NCBI GenBank assembly: GCA_020725805.1
Contig: DYEF01000083.1
Location: 1-18,217 of the forward strand
Length of the DNA stretch: 18,217 bases
DNA from: Bdellovibrio sp.
GTDB lineage: Bacteria > Myxococcota > SpSt-1050
Direction of reading: 5' to 3'
In this document: one piece after another, positions 1 to 8,273 of the stretch
Numbering within the stretch: position 1 is the first letter of the stretch
Layout of the letters: every line of letters begins with the position of its first letter
Translations under genes and position numbers: made by a program
The notes under the pieces: generated by a model
What the model was told of the DNA's origin: nothing
The model's input: the letters and a program-made list of their open reading frames with translations, nothing else
Database searches by the model: none

Positions 1-60
1 AATATGGAGGACAACCCACCTTTCATAAATACAGGTATCTTTTTGAAATGGGTGTTTTAA
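1..60 (+). CDS. Partial 3' end of a probable outer-membrane beta-barrel protein
   Basis: The frame starting at base 1 is open and ends in TAA at 58-60. It encodes a tail ending NTGIFLKWVF. A final Phe preceded by alternating hydrophobic and aromatic residues (W at -3, L at -5) is the classic C-terminal signature of Gram-negative outer-membrane barrels that the BAM complex recognises. Only about 19 residues are visible, so no family can be named. It could instead be a chance open stretch, because the ATG at 4-6 has no visible upstream context. The call is inference from the C-terminal pattern only. Confidence 0.35.
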   Translation, partial: NMEDNPPFINTGIFLKWVF

Positions 61-120
61 CCTCTTGATTTAATGTGATATTTTGCCGTAGGTGCCGGGT
101 AGAATTGAGCGGATTATATC

Positions 121-142
121 AATGACTAACTAATGACTAATT
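121..142. repeat. Two tandem copies of an 11-base unit
   Basis: The unit AATGACTAACT is followed directly by AATGACTAATT, with one mismatch. It lies in the AT-rich gap between the left-edge partial gene and the 3' end of the diguanylate cyclase gene. No function is evident, and two copies this short may be chance. Confidence 0.5.
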
Positions 143-206
143 ACTATTTTTGTTTGTTCTTACTAATTGACAGGCCTTACTTATTTCAGTTTGTGGTAAA
201 TTTTAC

Positions 207-1487
207 TCACTTTGAGTAATAGGAATACGATTTTCCTCCCCGCGTTTTGCTTTTGTACATAGCTATGTCAGCCTTTCTTATAAGTGTGTCTGCTTCGTTT
301 CCATCCTCCGGGAAGAGGCTTATGCCCAGACTCGGTGCGATTTCTACAATACTTCCTTCAATATTATATGGGTGGGAAATCTCTTCGATTATCCTTTCTG
401 CAATTTCTTCTATGTCTCTTATATTTTTGAGGTCCGAAAGGGCTATAATAAATTCATCTCCTCCCATTCTTGCAACAGTATCGATCTTTCTGATTACATT
501 GCGTATTCTTACCGAGACCTCCCTGAGCACCATATCACCGGCATTATGACCCAGTGAATCGTTGACATTCTTGAATTTGTCCAGATCCATCATAATTACT
601 GCCAGAAAGGTTCCGTTTCTGACGGAGCGGTTGATCTCCATATTGATTCTGTCTAAAAAGAGGAGTCTGTTCGGAAGTTCTGTCAGTACGTCGTGATATG
701 CCAGAAACCTTATCTTTTCCTCGTCGCTTTTACGTTGGGTGATGTCCCTTAATATTGTCAGAACGTACTTCGTACTACCTGAAAATTCTCTGTATGTGCA
801 ACCGCCTTCGGCTATTATCTGTCTTCCGTCCGGTGTGATAAGTGTAAATTCGGAGTGGCTTATTTTTATGCCTTTCATTATTGAATCGAAGATTATATAT
901 ACCTGCTCGCGTGAATTAGTACTGAGAAAGTCAAAGAAATTATATTTTCTTACATTTGTTTCGGTGATTCTCATAGTATCGAGAAATGACCTGTTCGCAT
1001 AAATGATTTTACCGTCTGTCTCCATACTGATAATAAAATCGTTGGCATTCTCGAGGATATCCTTGAATTTCTCCCTTGACTCCTCAATCTCCTTTTTCGC
1101 AATTTCCAGTTCTTTTGTTGCTTTTTTCTCTTCGGTGATATCAAGTATTACAGCAAGGACCCCCTGAGCTTCTCCTTTTTCATCTTTTACCATGGTTTTT
1201 CTGATCGCAAAATAGCGGTCTGTATTACGGCTGTAATGCTCGTAATATATTTCGAAACCGCTTTCAAGGACCTGTCTATCCTCTTTAATAATCTTATTTG
1301 CCTGTTCCGAAGGATAGATATCGGTATCCTTCTTCCCTATTATATTTTCCCTGCTCAGGCCCTTGTACTGAATGAATCTGTCATTTACCCACCTGTAGAC
1401 AAGATTTACATCCTTGAAATAGACCTGTGCCGGTATCCCGTTTATTATGTATTCAAGATAATTCTGGGACAACAAACCGTTGTTCAT
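207..1487 (-). CDS. PAS-PAS-GGDEF diguanylate cyclase
   Basis: Predicted cytoplasmic sensor enzyme that makes cyclic di-GMP from two GTP. There is no signal peptide or membrane helix. PAS domain 1 spans about residues 8-115 and PAS domain 2 about 137-253, joined by a charged helical linker (about 115-140) with coiled-coil character. The GGDEF domain fills about 260-426. The catalytic GGDEF signature is intact at 342-346. An RKID sequence (RxxD) five residues upstream matches the inhibitory I-site, so product feedback inhibition is expected. No EAL domain follows. The start is supported by AAGGAG seven bases before the ATG. The gene follows the DMT transporter on the same strand after 63 bases and may be co-transcribed. 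The PAS ligands cannot be told from the sequence. Cyclic di-GMP commonly controls type IV pili, so a link to the pilus operon 5 kb away is plausible but not shown. Confidence 0.93.
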   Translation of the reverse strand: MNNGLLSQNYLEYIINGIPAQVYFKDVNLVYRWVNDRFIQYKGLSRENIIGKKDTDIYPSEQANKIIKEDRQVLESGFEIYYEHYSRNTDRYFAIRKTMVKDEKGEAQGVLAVILDITEEKKATKELEIAKKEIEESREKFKDILENANDFIISMETDGKIIYANRSFLDTMRITETNVRKYNFFDFLSTNSREQVYIIFDSIMKGIKISHSEFTLITPDGRQIIAEGGCTYREFSGSTKYVLTILRDITQRKSDEEKIRFLAYHDVLTELPNRLLFLDRINMEINRSVRNGTFLAVIMMDLDKFKNVNDSLGHNAGDMVLREVSVRIRNVIRKIDTVARMGGDEFIIALSDLKNIRDIEEIAERIIEEISHPYNIEGSIVEIAPSLGISLFPEDGNEADTLIRKADIAMYKSKTRGGKSYSYYSK

Positions 1488-1550
1488 TCAAATACTCCTT
1501 CGGTTACTTTTCAGTCAGATATTAGTTTATTTGGATTAAAAAGACAAGAA

Positions 1551-2438
1551 CTATTTTAGCCATATCAGAACAGTCACACCTGTCAGGGCAGTAATTGTAC
1601 CCAGAACCGAACGTAAGGTTATTCTGTCTCCGAACACGAATATGGAAAACGGAATTATGGTTACGGGAGTCAGGGAGAGTAATGTCTGAGCGATTCCCGA
1701 ATGTGTGTATCTTATCGCATTCATAGAGAGAATAACACCCAGAAAAGGGCCAAAGAATGCTCCGAAAAATGAATACAGATATACGATTCTGCCTTTTTTG
1801 TTGATATATTCCGGCAGATTCTTCCTGAAAATGAGATAGAAGAGAGAGAACGAGAAAGATGCACTCATCATCCTGAGATAGGTTGATTCAACGGCATCGA
1901 GTCCTCCGATTCCGAATTTTGATATGGTAAGTCCTATTCCCTGAAGAAGAGAAGCCAGAATTGCGAGCGATATTCCCTTAAAAGAGTATGATTTTTTGTC
2001 GCTGTTTTCGTTTTTGCCGGTAATGACTATTACGATGCCTGCAATAACGATTACCATTCCGAGAAATGCCCCGCGGGATATTATGTCCTTCAGAATAATC
2101 CATTCTGAAAGTGCCGCAGCAGGAGGAGCGAGTGTAAAGAAGAGCATTGTAATTCTGACACCTAAGTATTTCAATGCACCAAAATAGCATAAATCCCCTA
2201 ATACCAGTCCTAATATGCCCGAGGTACTGAGCCAGAGGATGTTATCAAAGGTCGCATTGACGGGAAAGACGCTTCCTTTTGTAGAAAGAAGGAGTACGAG
2301 CAGGAAGATAAAGGCGAGATTTAATCTTATGAAATTCAGTCTGTAAGGGCCTATATTTGTGACAGCGAGGGTAAAGAAGGTTGCACCCGTTGCCCATATT
2401 ACACTCGCCAGTAATGCAGATATCTCTCCGGTATACAT
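1551..2438 (-). CDS. DMT superfamily (EamA) transporter, ten predicted membrane helices
   Basis: Inner-membrane permease of the drug/metabolite transporter superfamily. The 295 residues match the usual length for two tandem EamA repeats of five helices each. Repeat 1 is about residues 5-140 and ends in a very hydrophobic helix (GMVIVIAGIVIVITG). Repeat 2 runs about 150-295 and ends with VLGTITALTGVTVLIWLK, a typical EamA closing helix. The linker between the repeats is short and charged (KNENSDKKS). Substrates in this family range from amino acids and nucleobases to drugs, and none can be assigned here. The ATG at 2438 has no good Shine-Dalgarno sequence, but the protein enters its first helix at once, as is usual for the family, so the start is probably right. 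It precedes the diguanylate cyclase gene on the same strand. Confidence 0.9.
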   Translation of the reverse strand: MYTGEISALLASVIWATGATFFTLAVTNIGPYRLNFIRLNLAFIFLLVLLLSTKGSVFPVNATFDNILWLSTSGILGLVLGDLCYFGALKYLGVRITMLFFTLAPPAAALSEWIILKDIISRGAFLGMVIVIAGIVIVITGKNENSDKKSYSFKGISLAILASLLQGIGLTISKFGIGGLDAVESTYLRMMSASFSFSLFYLIFRKNLPEYINKKGRIVYLYSFFGAFFGPFLGVILSMNAIRYTHSGIAQTLLSLTPVTIIPFSIFVFGDRITLRSVLGTITALTGVTVLIWLK

Positions 2439-2606
2439 AGTCAGATAAGCGGTGTATTCTATATTTGATGATTAGGCAACATATTTGTAAAGCAGATCTG
2501 AAATTATTATGTTCTGGGCGAACCGGGACTGTAACAGGGCATATGCAGGCAGTTATCGGTATGATTTGTTCAGGTAAGTCAGAAAATCGCCGGTTGAATT
2601 TTCCGA

Positions 2607-2635
2607 TTGAGTTTGAGTAAAAATGATCGTATCAT
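2607..2635 (+). promoter_or_regulatory. Candidate sigma70-type promoter for the glycoside hydrolase gene
   Basis: TTGAGT (2607-2612) and TATCAT (2630-2635) are separated by exactly 17 bases, about 24 bases before the ATG at 2660. The -10 element lies inside an interrupted palindrome, ATGAT-CGT-ATCAT (2623-2635), which could be a repressor site. The ribosome binding region AGGTGAGGTG follows immediately. This is a pattern match only. The rest of the 221-base gap (2439-2659) shows no coding sequence and no clear promoter for the divergent transporter. Confidence 0.35.
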
Positions 2636-2659
2636 CTGCTCTATCAGGTGAGGTGAAAA

Positions 2660-4960
2660 ATGAAAAGATTATCTAGTATTTTTGTATTACCTGTTATTTT
2701 CTTCTCATTCATTCTGACCGGTGCACAGGGGGATAATTCACTCGGTATAAATACACACATTCTTCATAACGATGTATATGATGCCGTTGCTGCGGCGGGT
2801 ATCCCGTGGGTAAGAATTGATGTCAACTGGTTCGATGTCGAGCCTCAGCAGGGTAAATTCAACTGGAGCGAAATCGACAGGGTTGTGAGCAAGGCATTAT
2901 CACTCAATCTTAAGGTCTTTGCCACATTTGCCTATACTCCCCAGTGGGCGTCATCCGGCAACAATGACGGAAAATCGTATGGAAATGATGTGCCGAAACC
3001 GGGGCTTTATGAGAAGGCTCTTGCGGAGGCCGTCAGGAGATACAGGGGGAAGATATCTCATTGGGGACTCTGGAACGAGGTGAATCTGGGCGGCTTCTGG
3101 GAAGGGACTGCCGACCAGTATGTGGACCTGATAGTAGTGCCGGGTTATACTGCTATCAAGAATAATTGTCCGGAGTGTTATTCACTCGGTCCCGAACTTG
3201 CAAATGTCGGGGATGTGCTGAATGATTTTTACAATACAATCTTCTCGAGGGCCAAAGATAAACTGGATATAATTACTCACCATATTTATCAGACATTTCC
3301 TGAGCTTGACCCTTGGGCCGGATATACCTCGGATTCTTTTTTCAATGCGCTCGAGAAGAAAAGGACTTTTTCGACCCGTATGGCGCTTTATGAGGCGCTT
3401 GCAAAATATGGTATTACAAACAAGGAAGTATGGATAACAGAGACCGGTTACAGATGCAAGCCGCCTGCGGATTCTTCCGAGATGAATAACCAGAGACTGT
3501 ACTACGAACTCGTGCTTAAAGCCCAGATTGAACGCGTGTGGTGGACAAATACATTTTTCTATGAAATCTACGACTGCGGGACGGATATACCGGACTGCGA
3601 TATTGATGGTTATGGGATTTTGAGAAGGACAGCACCTGCCGATAATACTTATCAGGACAATTTTCTGTTCAAGCCGGCATATTATTATCTGAAGGACTTT
3701 ATGGACAAACACCCTGAATTTAAGGGAGGAACCCAGATTGATGCGGGGTATGATATACCTTATTCGGATATAAATAGTAAGGATGCAATCACTACCGATG
3801 CAGGGACTTCTGACAGAAAGGTTGTGAAGGCAGTAAGGACATACAGTCCGCCTGTGATTGACGGAGACCTGAAAGACTTCTTTTTAAATCAACCTGCAGT
3901 ACTTGCAACGAAGGATTATGTGAGGCTCACATCTGACAGCAGCGGAGATAATGATATCAGCGGCAGGTTTTATTTTATGTGGGATGAGAACAATCTCTAT
4001 GTTGCTGCGGTAATTAAAGATGCGAATTTTAATAGTGAGACTGCCGAAAATATCTGGAAGGGAGACTCGGTTCAGATGGCATTCGACTCTGATTTCGACA
4101 GGACAGAGATGACCTATGATTCTGACGGTGACTATGAGATAGGGTTTGCGCTCGTGAATAATTCGGTGGTTTCATACAGGTGGGTGGCTCCGATAACCGC
4201 CCCGTCTCTTAAGATGGTCGCAGATTATAAAAAGTCCGGTGATACTCTGACATACGAAGTGTCGATACCGTTTAGTAATCTGTCGCCATTGAAACCGGTT
4301 ATCGGTAAGGTGGCAGGGTTAAGCTTCCTGATAAATGATAACGACGGAAACGGCAGAGAGGGATTTGTCCAGTTTACGGAAGGTATAGGACAGGGGAAGA
4401 ATCCTTCGGCATTTGCTGAATTGATTCTTACAGGGGGTATTTGTGAGACGGAAAAGGAGTGCGGCAACAAGTCTGATTGTGCAGGTGTATCGCCGAATTG
4501 CAATTGTACCGGTGACTGGACCTGCAACGGAAGAGGTATGTGCGAGTGGGTCTGCGCTTCCTCTGATGCAGGTATGACGGATACTTTCGGGGACATTATA
4601 TCAGCAGATATCTCTTATTCCGACAACTCTTCCCCCGATGATATTCAGGATGTAAGCTCTGCCGATACCCCTGTTGAAAAGGATACCTATTCCGAACTTT
4701 CTGAAGATACTGCTACTGCCGATACAGTAATATACAAAGAGTGCTCAAACGGGGTCTGTATAGAATCAGGATTAGGGTATTGTCCGGACTCAGATTTTCC
4801 TGTAAAAACGGATACTCTCTGTATGACGACCAGTAATAAAGAGGGCTTCTGCTGTATCGCAGGCGGTTCAGATGCTATGATTATCCCGAAAGATGCCGGA
4901 GCTGATGTGCAGAGTCCGGAAGAATCCTCCTCAGGTTGCGGCTGTAATCTTATCAACTGA
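2660..4960 (+). CDS. Secreted clan GH-A-like glycoside hydrolase with CBM9-like module and Cys-rich C-terminus
   Basis: Predicted exported polysaccharide-active enzyme. An N-terminal signal peptide (about residues 1-24, MKRLSSIFVLPVIFFSFILTG) is followed by a (beta/alpha)8-type domain to about residue 355. This domain shows the clan GH-A landmarks: WNE (W138-N139-E140, presumed acid/base) and WITETGY (E261, presumed nucleophile). The style is closest to GH39/GH5-like proteins, but I cannot fix the family or substrate. Residues about 392-592 look like a CBM9/DOMON-type carbohydrate-binding domain (PPVIDGDLKDF, MWDENNLYVAA, IWKGDSVQMAFD). A module with about nine cysteines begins at C595, followed by an Asp/Ser/Thr-rich linker (about 640-695), another Cys-containing segment and the C-terminal tail SSSGCGCNLIN. 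The GCGC tail recalls MYXO-CTERM-type sorting signals, but the hydrophobic helix and Arg cluster are absent. The start is supported by AGGTGAGGTG just upstream. The YkvA gene follows 21 bases later. Confidence 0.87.
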   Translation: MKRLSSIFVLPVIFFSFILTGAQGDNSLGINTHILHNDVYDAVAAAGIPWVRIDVNWFDVEPQQGKFNWSEIDRVVSKALSLNLKVFATFAYTPQWASSGNNDGKSYGNDVPKPGLYEKALAEAVRRYRGKISHWGLWNEVNLGGFWEGTADQYVDLIVVPGYTAIKNNCPECYSLGPELANVGDVLNDFYNTIFSRAKDKLDIITHHIYQTFPELDPWAGYTSDSFFNALEKKRTFSTRMALYEALAKYGITNKEVWITETGYRCKPPADSSEMNNQRLYYELVLKAQIERVWWTNTFFYEIYDCGTDIPDCDIDGYGILRRTAPADNTYQDNFLFKPAYYYLKDFMDKHPEFKGGTQIDAGYDIPYSDINSKDAITTDAGTSDRKVVKAVRTYSPPVIDGDLKDFFLNQPAVLATKDYVRLTSDSSGDNDISGRFYFMWDENNLYVAAVIKDANFNSETAENIWKGDSVQMAFDSDFDRTEMTYDSDGDYEIGFALVNNSVVSYRWVAPITAPSLKMVADYKKSGDTLTYEVSIPFSNLSPLKPVIGKVAGLSFLINDNDGNGREGFVQFTEGIGQGKNPSAFAELILTGGICETEKECGNKSDCAGVSPNCNCTGDWTCNGRGMCEWVCASSDAGMTDTFGDIISADISYSDNSSPDDIQDVSSADTPVEKDTYSELSEDTATADTVIYKECSNGVCIESGLGYCPDSDFPVKTDTLCMTTSNKEGFCCIAGGSDAMIIPKDAGADVQSPEESSSGCGCNLIN

Positions 4961-4981
4961 TTTTTGTTAAGTTGTGAAGAT

Positions 4982-5308
4982 ATGACAAAGAACAGATTTT
5001 CTGAGAAGAGCTTCTGGAATAAGATTGCTAAATATGGCAAAGCGGCCGGCAGAGAGGTTATTGAGAAGGTTTTGTGGCTCTATTATGCGATGAAGAGAGA
5101 GGATTGTCCCGCGTGGGCAAGGGCGGTTATTATAGGAGCAATCGCATATTTTATCCTGCCTTCTGATGCGGTTCCGGATGTGCTCCCGGGTATTGGATTT
5201 ACCGATGACCTCGGTGTACTTCTTGCGGCAATAAAGACAGTTGCCGCTTTTGTTGATGATGATGTAAAGAGACAGGCAGAAGAGAGTATTCCTGACTGGA
5301 TGAAGTAA
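4982..5308 (+). CDS. YkvA family (DUF1232) small membrane protein
   Basis: This 108-residue protein carries the DUF1232 hallmark YFILPSDAVPDVLPGIGFTDD, in which a hydrophobic segment precedes the conserved Pro-Asp pairs and the final DD. One or two membrane segments are likely (about residues 46-90), with charged ends. The molecular role of the family is not established. A TTG at 4964 in the same frame would add six residues, but the ATG at 4982 is preferred because GTGAAG lies just upstream and the protein then begins MTKNRF. The gene follows the glycoside hydrolase closely and may be co-transcribed with it, although the two proteins have no obvious functional link. Confidence 0.85.
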   Translation: MTKNRFSEKSFWNKIAKYGKAAGREVIEKVLWLYYAMKREDCPAWARAVIIGAIAYFILPSDAVPDVLPGIGFTDDLGVLLAAIKTVAAFVDDDVKRQAEESIPDWMK

Positions 5309-5311
5309 GTC

Positions 5312-6490
5312 TTAGGTACAGTTTTTGATAAAGTTGTTTATTCTGTCAATTGCCTCCGAGATGACCTCTTCCCTGTGTACCAGTGCCATTCTGATGTATC
5401 CCTTTCCGTTTTCCCCGAACGCTGTCCCGGGAAGGACTACGACCCCGGTATTCAGCACGAGACTGCGGACGAACTCCTCTTCATCCCTGATGAATTCAGG
5501 GAGTTTTGCAAAAATATAGAAAGTCGCTTTTGGTCTGTTTATCTTCCATCCGCAGCGATTGAGTTTCTCAACCACTATATCTCTCCGCCTCCTGTAAGTC
5601 TCAACGGTCGATTTGACATAATTCTGTACTTCTTCGGATTTTAAAGCATACGCCCCGAGTCTCTGGAATGGCTTGAATACTCCGAAGTCAATATTTGATT
5701 TCACGTCGGAGAGAATCCTGATAATCTCCCTCTTTCCTGCAAAGAAGCCGAGCCTTATTCCGGGTAGATTGTAGGTCTTTGAGAAGGAGTGAAGTTCTAC
5801 GGCGATATCCTTTGCCCCTTCTATCTCGAATATACTTGGTGGTCTGTATCCGTCGAATGCAATCTCACAGTAGGTGTTGTCATAGATGACGATTATATTG
5901 TGCTGTTTTGCAAAACGGACAATCTCACTCAATCCATCCTTCTCTATGGTTGCAGCAAGCGGGTTGGAAGGGTAATTCACAATGATCGCCTTTGATTTTT
6001 TCAATACTTCTTTTGGTATTCTCCCAAAGTCAATCTGAAAATTATTTTTCTCCTCGAGAGGATAACCAAAGCCTCTCGCAGATGCAAAGGCGGGGAGATA
6101 GCCATAGAGCGGATAGCCCGGGTCCGGATATAGCAGAATCTCGTCGGTATTCAGGAGTGCAACCGGCAAATTTGTCAGACCTTCCTGAGCACCGATTGTG
6201 TGAATGATTTCGGTCTCGGGGTCAATTGTTACATTGAACCTTCTTTTGTACCAGTTTGAAATTTCAATGTGGAGTTCTTTTTCAGAGAACGGATAGCCGT
6301 ATAAAGAGGTGTCTTTTACCAGTTCTGATAACATATTGACAAGTACAGGTGCGGGTTTCTGGTCGGGACAGCCAATCCCGAGATTGATGATATCTCTCCC
6401 CTTTGATTTTGCCTCCGATATAAAAAGATTAAGTCTCTTCCAGATACCTTCTTTCTGACCACTGAATTTGTCTGATGGTTTGATATCCAT
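5312..6490 (-). CDS. PLP-dependent class I/II aminotransferase, LL-diaminopimelate aminotransferase-like
   Basis: Cytoplasmic fold-type I pyridoxal-phosphate enzyme that moves an amino group between an amino acid and a 2-oxo acid. Landmarks are LGIGCPDQKPAP near the N-terminus, YGYPFSEKELH, IGAQEGL (cofactor phosphate loop), the YPSNP segment, DNTYCEIAFDG (Asp to the pyridine nitrogen, Tyr to O3'), HSFSKTYNLPG with the Schiff-base lysine K238, and GYIRMALVH, whose Arg binds the substrate carboxylate. The overall pattern is closest to the LL-diaminopimelate/alanine aminotransferase group, but substrate specificity cannot be read safely. The usual NPxGA reads NPLAA here, a mild departure. The ATG at 6490 is chosen over an in-frame ATG at 6538 because GGGAGGCGGGAGGC lies just before it, giving 392 residues, normal for the family. 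It converges on the YkvA gene with three bases between stop codons. Confidence 0.9.
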   Translation of the reverse strand: MDIKPSDKFSGQKEGIWKRLNLFISEAKSKGRDIINLGIGCPDQKPAPVLVNMLSELVKDTSLYGYPFSEKELHIEISNWYKRRFNVTIDPETEIIHTIGAQEGLTNLPVALLNTDEILLYPDPGYPLYGYLPAFASARGFGYPLEEKNNFQIDFGRIPKEVLKKSKAIIVNYPSNPLAATIEKDGLSEIVRFAKQHNIIVIYDNTYCEIAFDGYRPPSIFEIEGAKDIAVELHSFSKTYNLPGIRLGFFAGKREIIRILSDVKSNIDFGVFKPFQRLGAYALKSEEVQNYVKSTVETYRRRRDIVVEKLNRCGWKINRPKATFYIFAKLPEFIRDEEEFVRSLVLNTGVVVLPGTAFGENGKGYIRMALVHREEVISEAIDRINNFIKNCT

Positions 6491-6966
6491 ATTTTGCCTC
6501 CCGCCTCCCTGAATTAACACCTTAAACAGAATTTTCAACCAAATAGTAGCAGATGATTGAATCTCTATCCCGCTTTTCTCAAAATCGGTTCTCTTGCGGC
6601 TCTGGGGGTATTTTGCTATTTTGAGCAGGATTATGTAAGTGCATTCGAACTGACGGTAAGTGACCTGGCCGTTGTACCCGGTTACAGGTGGTAATCAATC
6701 CTGAGTATCTGGTACTGAACCTGAAGGTTGAAAGGGCAACCAGCTGTGCAAATATTTGCGTAGTGCTCTGCAAAGTTTGTTGTAAGTCTAATATTAAGCA
6801 ACCCTTATACCTGGCACCTTTGGGTTTAATATGTTGATTTTATTGGTAAAATTTGAAACAACGACAAAGGCATCCACAAGGTTTAATCTGGTATGATTCT
6901 TGAATACCATATTATCGTAGTATTGTTATTGGCTATGTCTTTAACTATTTAGCTACGGAGAAGGCG
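6491..6966. other. Divergent intergenic region between the aminotransferase gene and the pilus operon
   Basis: These 476 bases must hold the promoters of the leftward aminotransferase gene and the rightward minor-pilin operon. I see no convincing -35/-10 pair. The segment TGGCACCTTTGGGTT near 6820 resembles half of a sigma54 site (TGGCAC) but lacks the TTGC box. Short open stretches in several frames have no ribosome binding site and no recognisable domain. The last 12 bases before the first pilin ATG contain CGGAGAAGGCG, a usable ribosome binding site. No hairpin followed by a T-run is visible. Confidence 0.6.
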
Positions 6967-7716
6967 ATGAACAAAAAAGGTTTTACACTTCTTGAGATGA
7001 TGATAGTGGTCGCTATGTTTGCAATACTTGCAGCAATCTCCGTTTCGGCGCTTACCCCGACTGTCAATTCTATTGATGCCAAATCCTATACGCAGGAGAT
7101 AGCGAGGCTTCTGAAACTTTGCCGCACAAGGGCGATTGCCAATACAGTGGACCATCTTTTTGTAATGAACCTCGATGATGCAAATACCTACAATACGCAG
7201 GACGGCGGAATTGTTCCCAATGGTATCTCTCTCTACAGCGGTGATGGGTTTTCGCTCTCACCGACAAGGGCGAATACTGCTGTAAGATGGGGGAATGAAA
7301 GTGCCCCTGATCCGGCCGGGATGAAAGGACCGTTCAATAATCTGGGTCCGAGGCTTGCCTTTATACAGGGACTTTCCGGGAGGTTCAGGACAGAGGCGGT
7401 GGGAGAGATTTACGTAGATATTTACTCCCTCGAACCCTGCCCCAACAATATCTGTCCAGCCGTTCCTTCCCAGAAGAATACGGTGGAGGCGATCAGATGC
7501 AGGCCTGACGGGACTATGTCTGTTTACAACGGGACGGCAAGTGAATTCAGAGGCAGGTACAGAATCTACGTCGGAACCAATAAAGGAATGACAGGCAATT
7601 ATGAGATTACGAACACAGGTGCTCTCAACAACGTGGAAGACCAGTATATGGTTGACATAATAACATTTACAGGCAAGGTGAGGCTATGTATAGGATGGTC
7701 AGCAAATTGCCAGTAG
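6967..7716 (+). CDS. Prepilin, FimT/GspH-like minor pilin
   Basis: Minor pilin or pseudopilin of a type IV pilus. The 249-residue product has a short basic leader MNKKG, a prepilin peptidase site between G5 and F6, and a mature N-terminus FTLLEMMIVVAMFAILAA with the conserved Glu at mature position 5, which is needed for subunit registration. The hydrophobic helix runs to about residue 30 and is followed by a soluble domain with six cysteines (KLCRT, EPCPNNIC, IRCRPD, RLCIGWSANC). The FimT/GspH assignment rests on its first place before PilV-, PilW-, PilX- and PilY1-like genes and on its compact GspH-like C-terminal domain. GGAG lies six bases before the ATG. It overlaps the next gene by 31 bases. 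Processing would be by a PilD-type peptidase encoded elsewhere. Confidence 0.88.
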   Translation: MNKKGFTLLEMMIVVAMFAILAAISVSALTPTVNSIDAKSYTQEIARLLKLCRTRAIANTVDHLFVMNLDDANTYNTQDGGIVPNGISLYSGDGFSLSPTRANTAVRWGNESAPDPAGMKGPFNNLGPRLAFIQGLSGRFRTEAVGEIYVDIYSLEPCPNNICPAVPSQKNTVEAIRCRPDGTMSVYNGTASEFRGRYRIYVGTNKGMTGNYEITNTGALNNVEDQYMVDIITFTGKVRLCIGWSANCQ

Positions 7717-8273
7717 TTAACAATCAGAGCGGCTTTTCTCTGATTGAACTGCTTGTAGCGGGTGCTATACTGACGGTCGTACTTACTATAGGAATCTTCC
7801 CGATGTTTACTACCGCTACCTTTCTGAATACGGTCTCCAGCCAGAAGACCATTGCCACCAATCTGGCTATGGATACACTGGAAAATTTCTATCAGATCTA
7901 TCAGGGTGTGAGCTGGAATGCAATACCTGTCCAGGACGGAAATGTAGGCGGTTCTGTAAATAATCCCTGTCCGGATAATCCGGCTCCCTGTCCTCCTGCT
8001 GACCCGGGTGATAGTGGTACGAATCCGCTTCACCAGCACACAGTAACGATAAATGGTGTGGAGTATGTCCGTGTCTGGAGAGTCGACCGCAATGTCCCTG
8101 TTCAGGACGTTCACAGAGTCTCTGTATGTGTCTACTGGAGGCCATGGCAGAATGTCAAGACAGCTGATGAGGTTGGTGAGGGTTCTGCGAGTGTAGCTGC
8201 CTGCCAGAAGGTAGGGGCAAGTAAGTTTGTCTATTGCAATCTCGGAGACGGACTGAGAGGGAGGTGTCAGTAA
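7686..8273 (+). CDS. Prepilin, PilV-like minor pilin
   Basis: Second prepilin of the operon, 195 residues. A 16-residue leader ends NNQSG, with predicted cleavage G16/F17 and a mature start FSLIELLVAGAILTVV containing Glu at position 5. The hydrophobic segment extends to about residue 45. The soluble part has six cysteines and a Pro-rich stretch (NPCPDNPAPCPPADP), with a Tyr/Val-rich beta region after it (VEYVRVWRVD). The order fimT-pilV-pilW-pilX-pilY1 is the standard type IVa minor-pilin layout and supports the PilV call. The start at 7686 is preceded by AAGGTGAGG. A second ATG at 7695 is possible and would shorten the leader by three residues. The gene starts inside the preceding one and ends in TAATG, sharing one base with the next start, so translational coupling is likely. 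Confidence 0.87.
   Translation: MYRMVSKLPVVNNQSGFSLIELLVAGAILTVVLTIGIFPMFTTATFLNTVSSQKTIATNLAMDTLENFYQIYQGVSWNAIPVQDGNVGGSVNNPCPDNPAPCPPADPGDSGTNPLHQHTVTINGVEYVRVWRVDRNVPVQDVHRVSVCVYWRPWQNVKTADEVGEGSASVAACQKVGASKFVYCNLGDGLRGRCQ

Noticed and set aside
203-219. Perfect 7-base inverted repeat TTACTCA-CTT-TGAGTAA at the 3' end of the diguanylate cyclase gene
   Set aside because: The stop codon lies inside it, the stem is mostly A-T, and the minus strand has no proper U-run after it, so it is not a convincing terminator.
6820-6836. Possible sigma54 promoter (TGGCAC...) before the pilus operon
   Set aside because: The TTGC -12 element is missing at the required spacing, although sigma54 control of pilin genes is common.
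6574-6860. Coding-like fragments in the aminotransferase/pilin gap, one with KIGS and PGYRW as in the C-terminus of the PilW-like protein
   Set aside because: The matching words are short and differently spaced, the frames are interrupted, and there is no ribosome binding site. A decayed pilin remnant cannot be distinguished from chance.
7599-8114. Long open frames on the strand opposite the pilin genes (also 3182-3712, 8276-8986 and 11839-12267)
   Set aside because: They lie wholly across from well-supported genes, have no ribosome binding sites and show no recognisable domains. They are reading-frame shadows.
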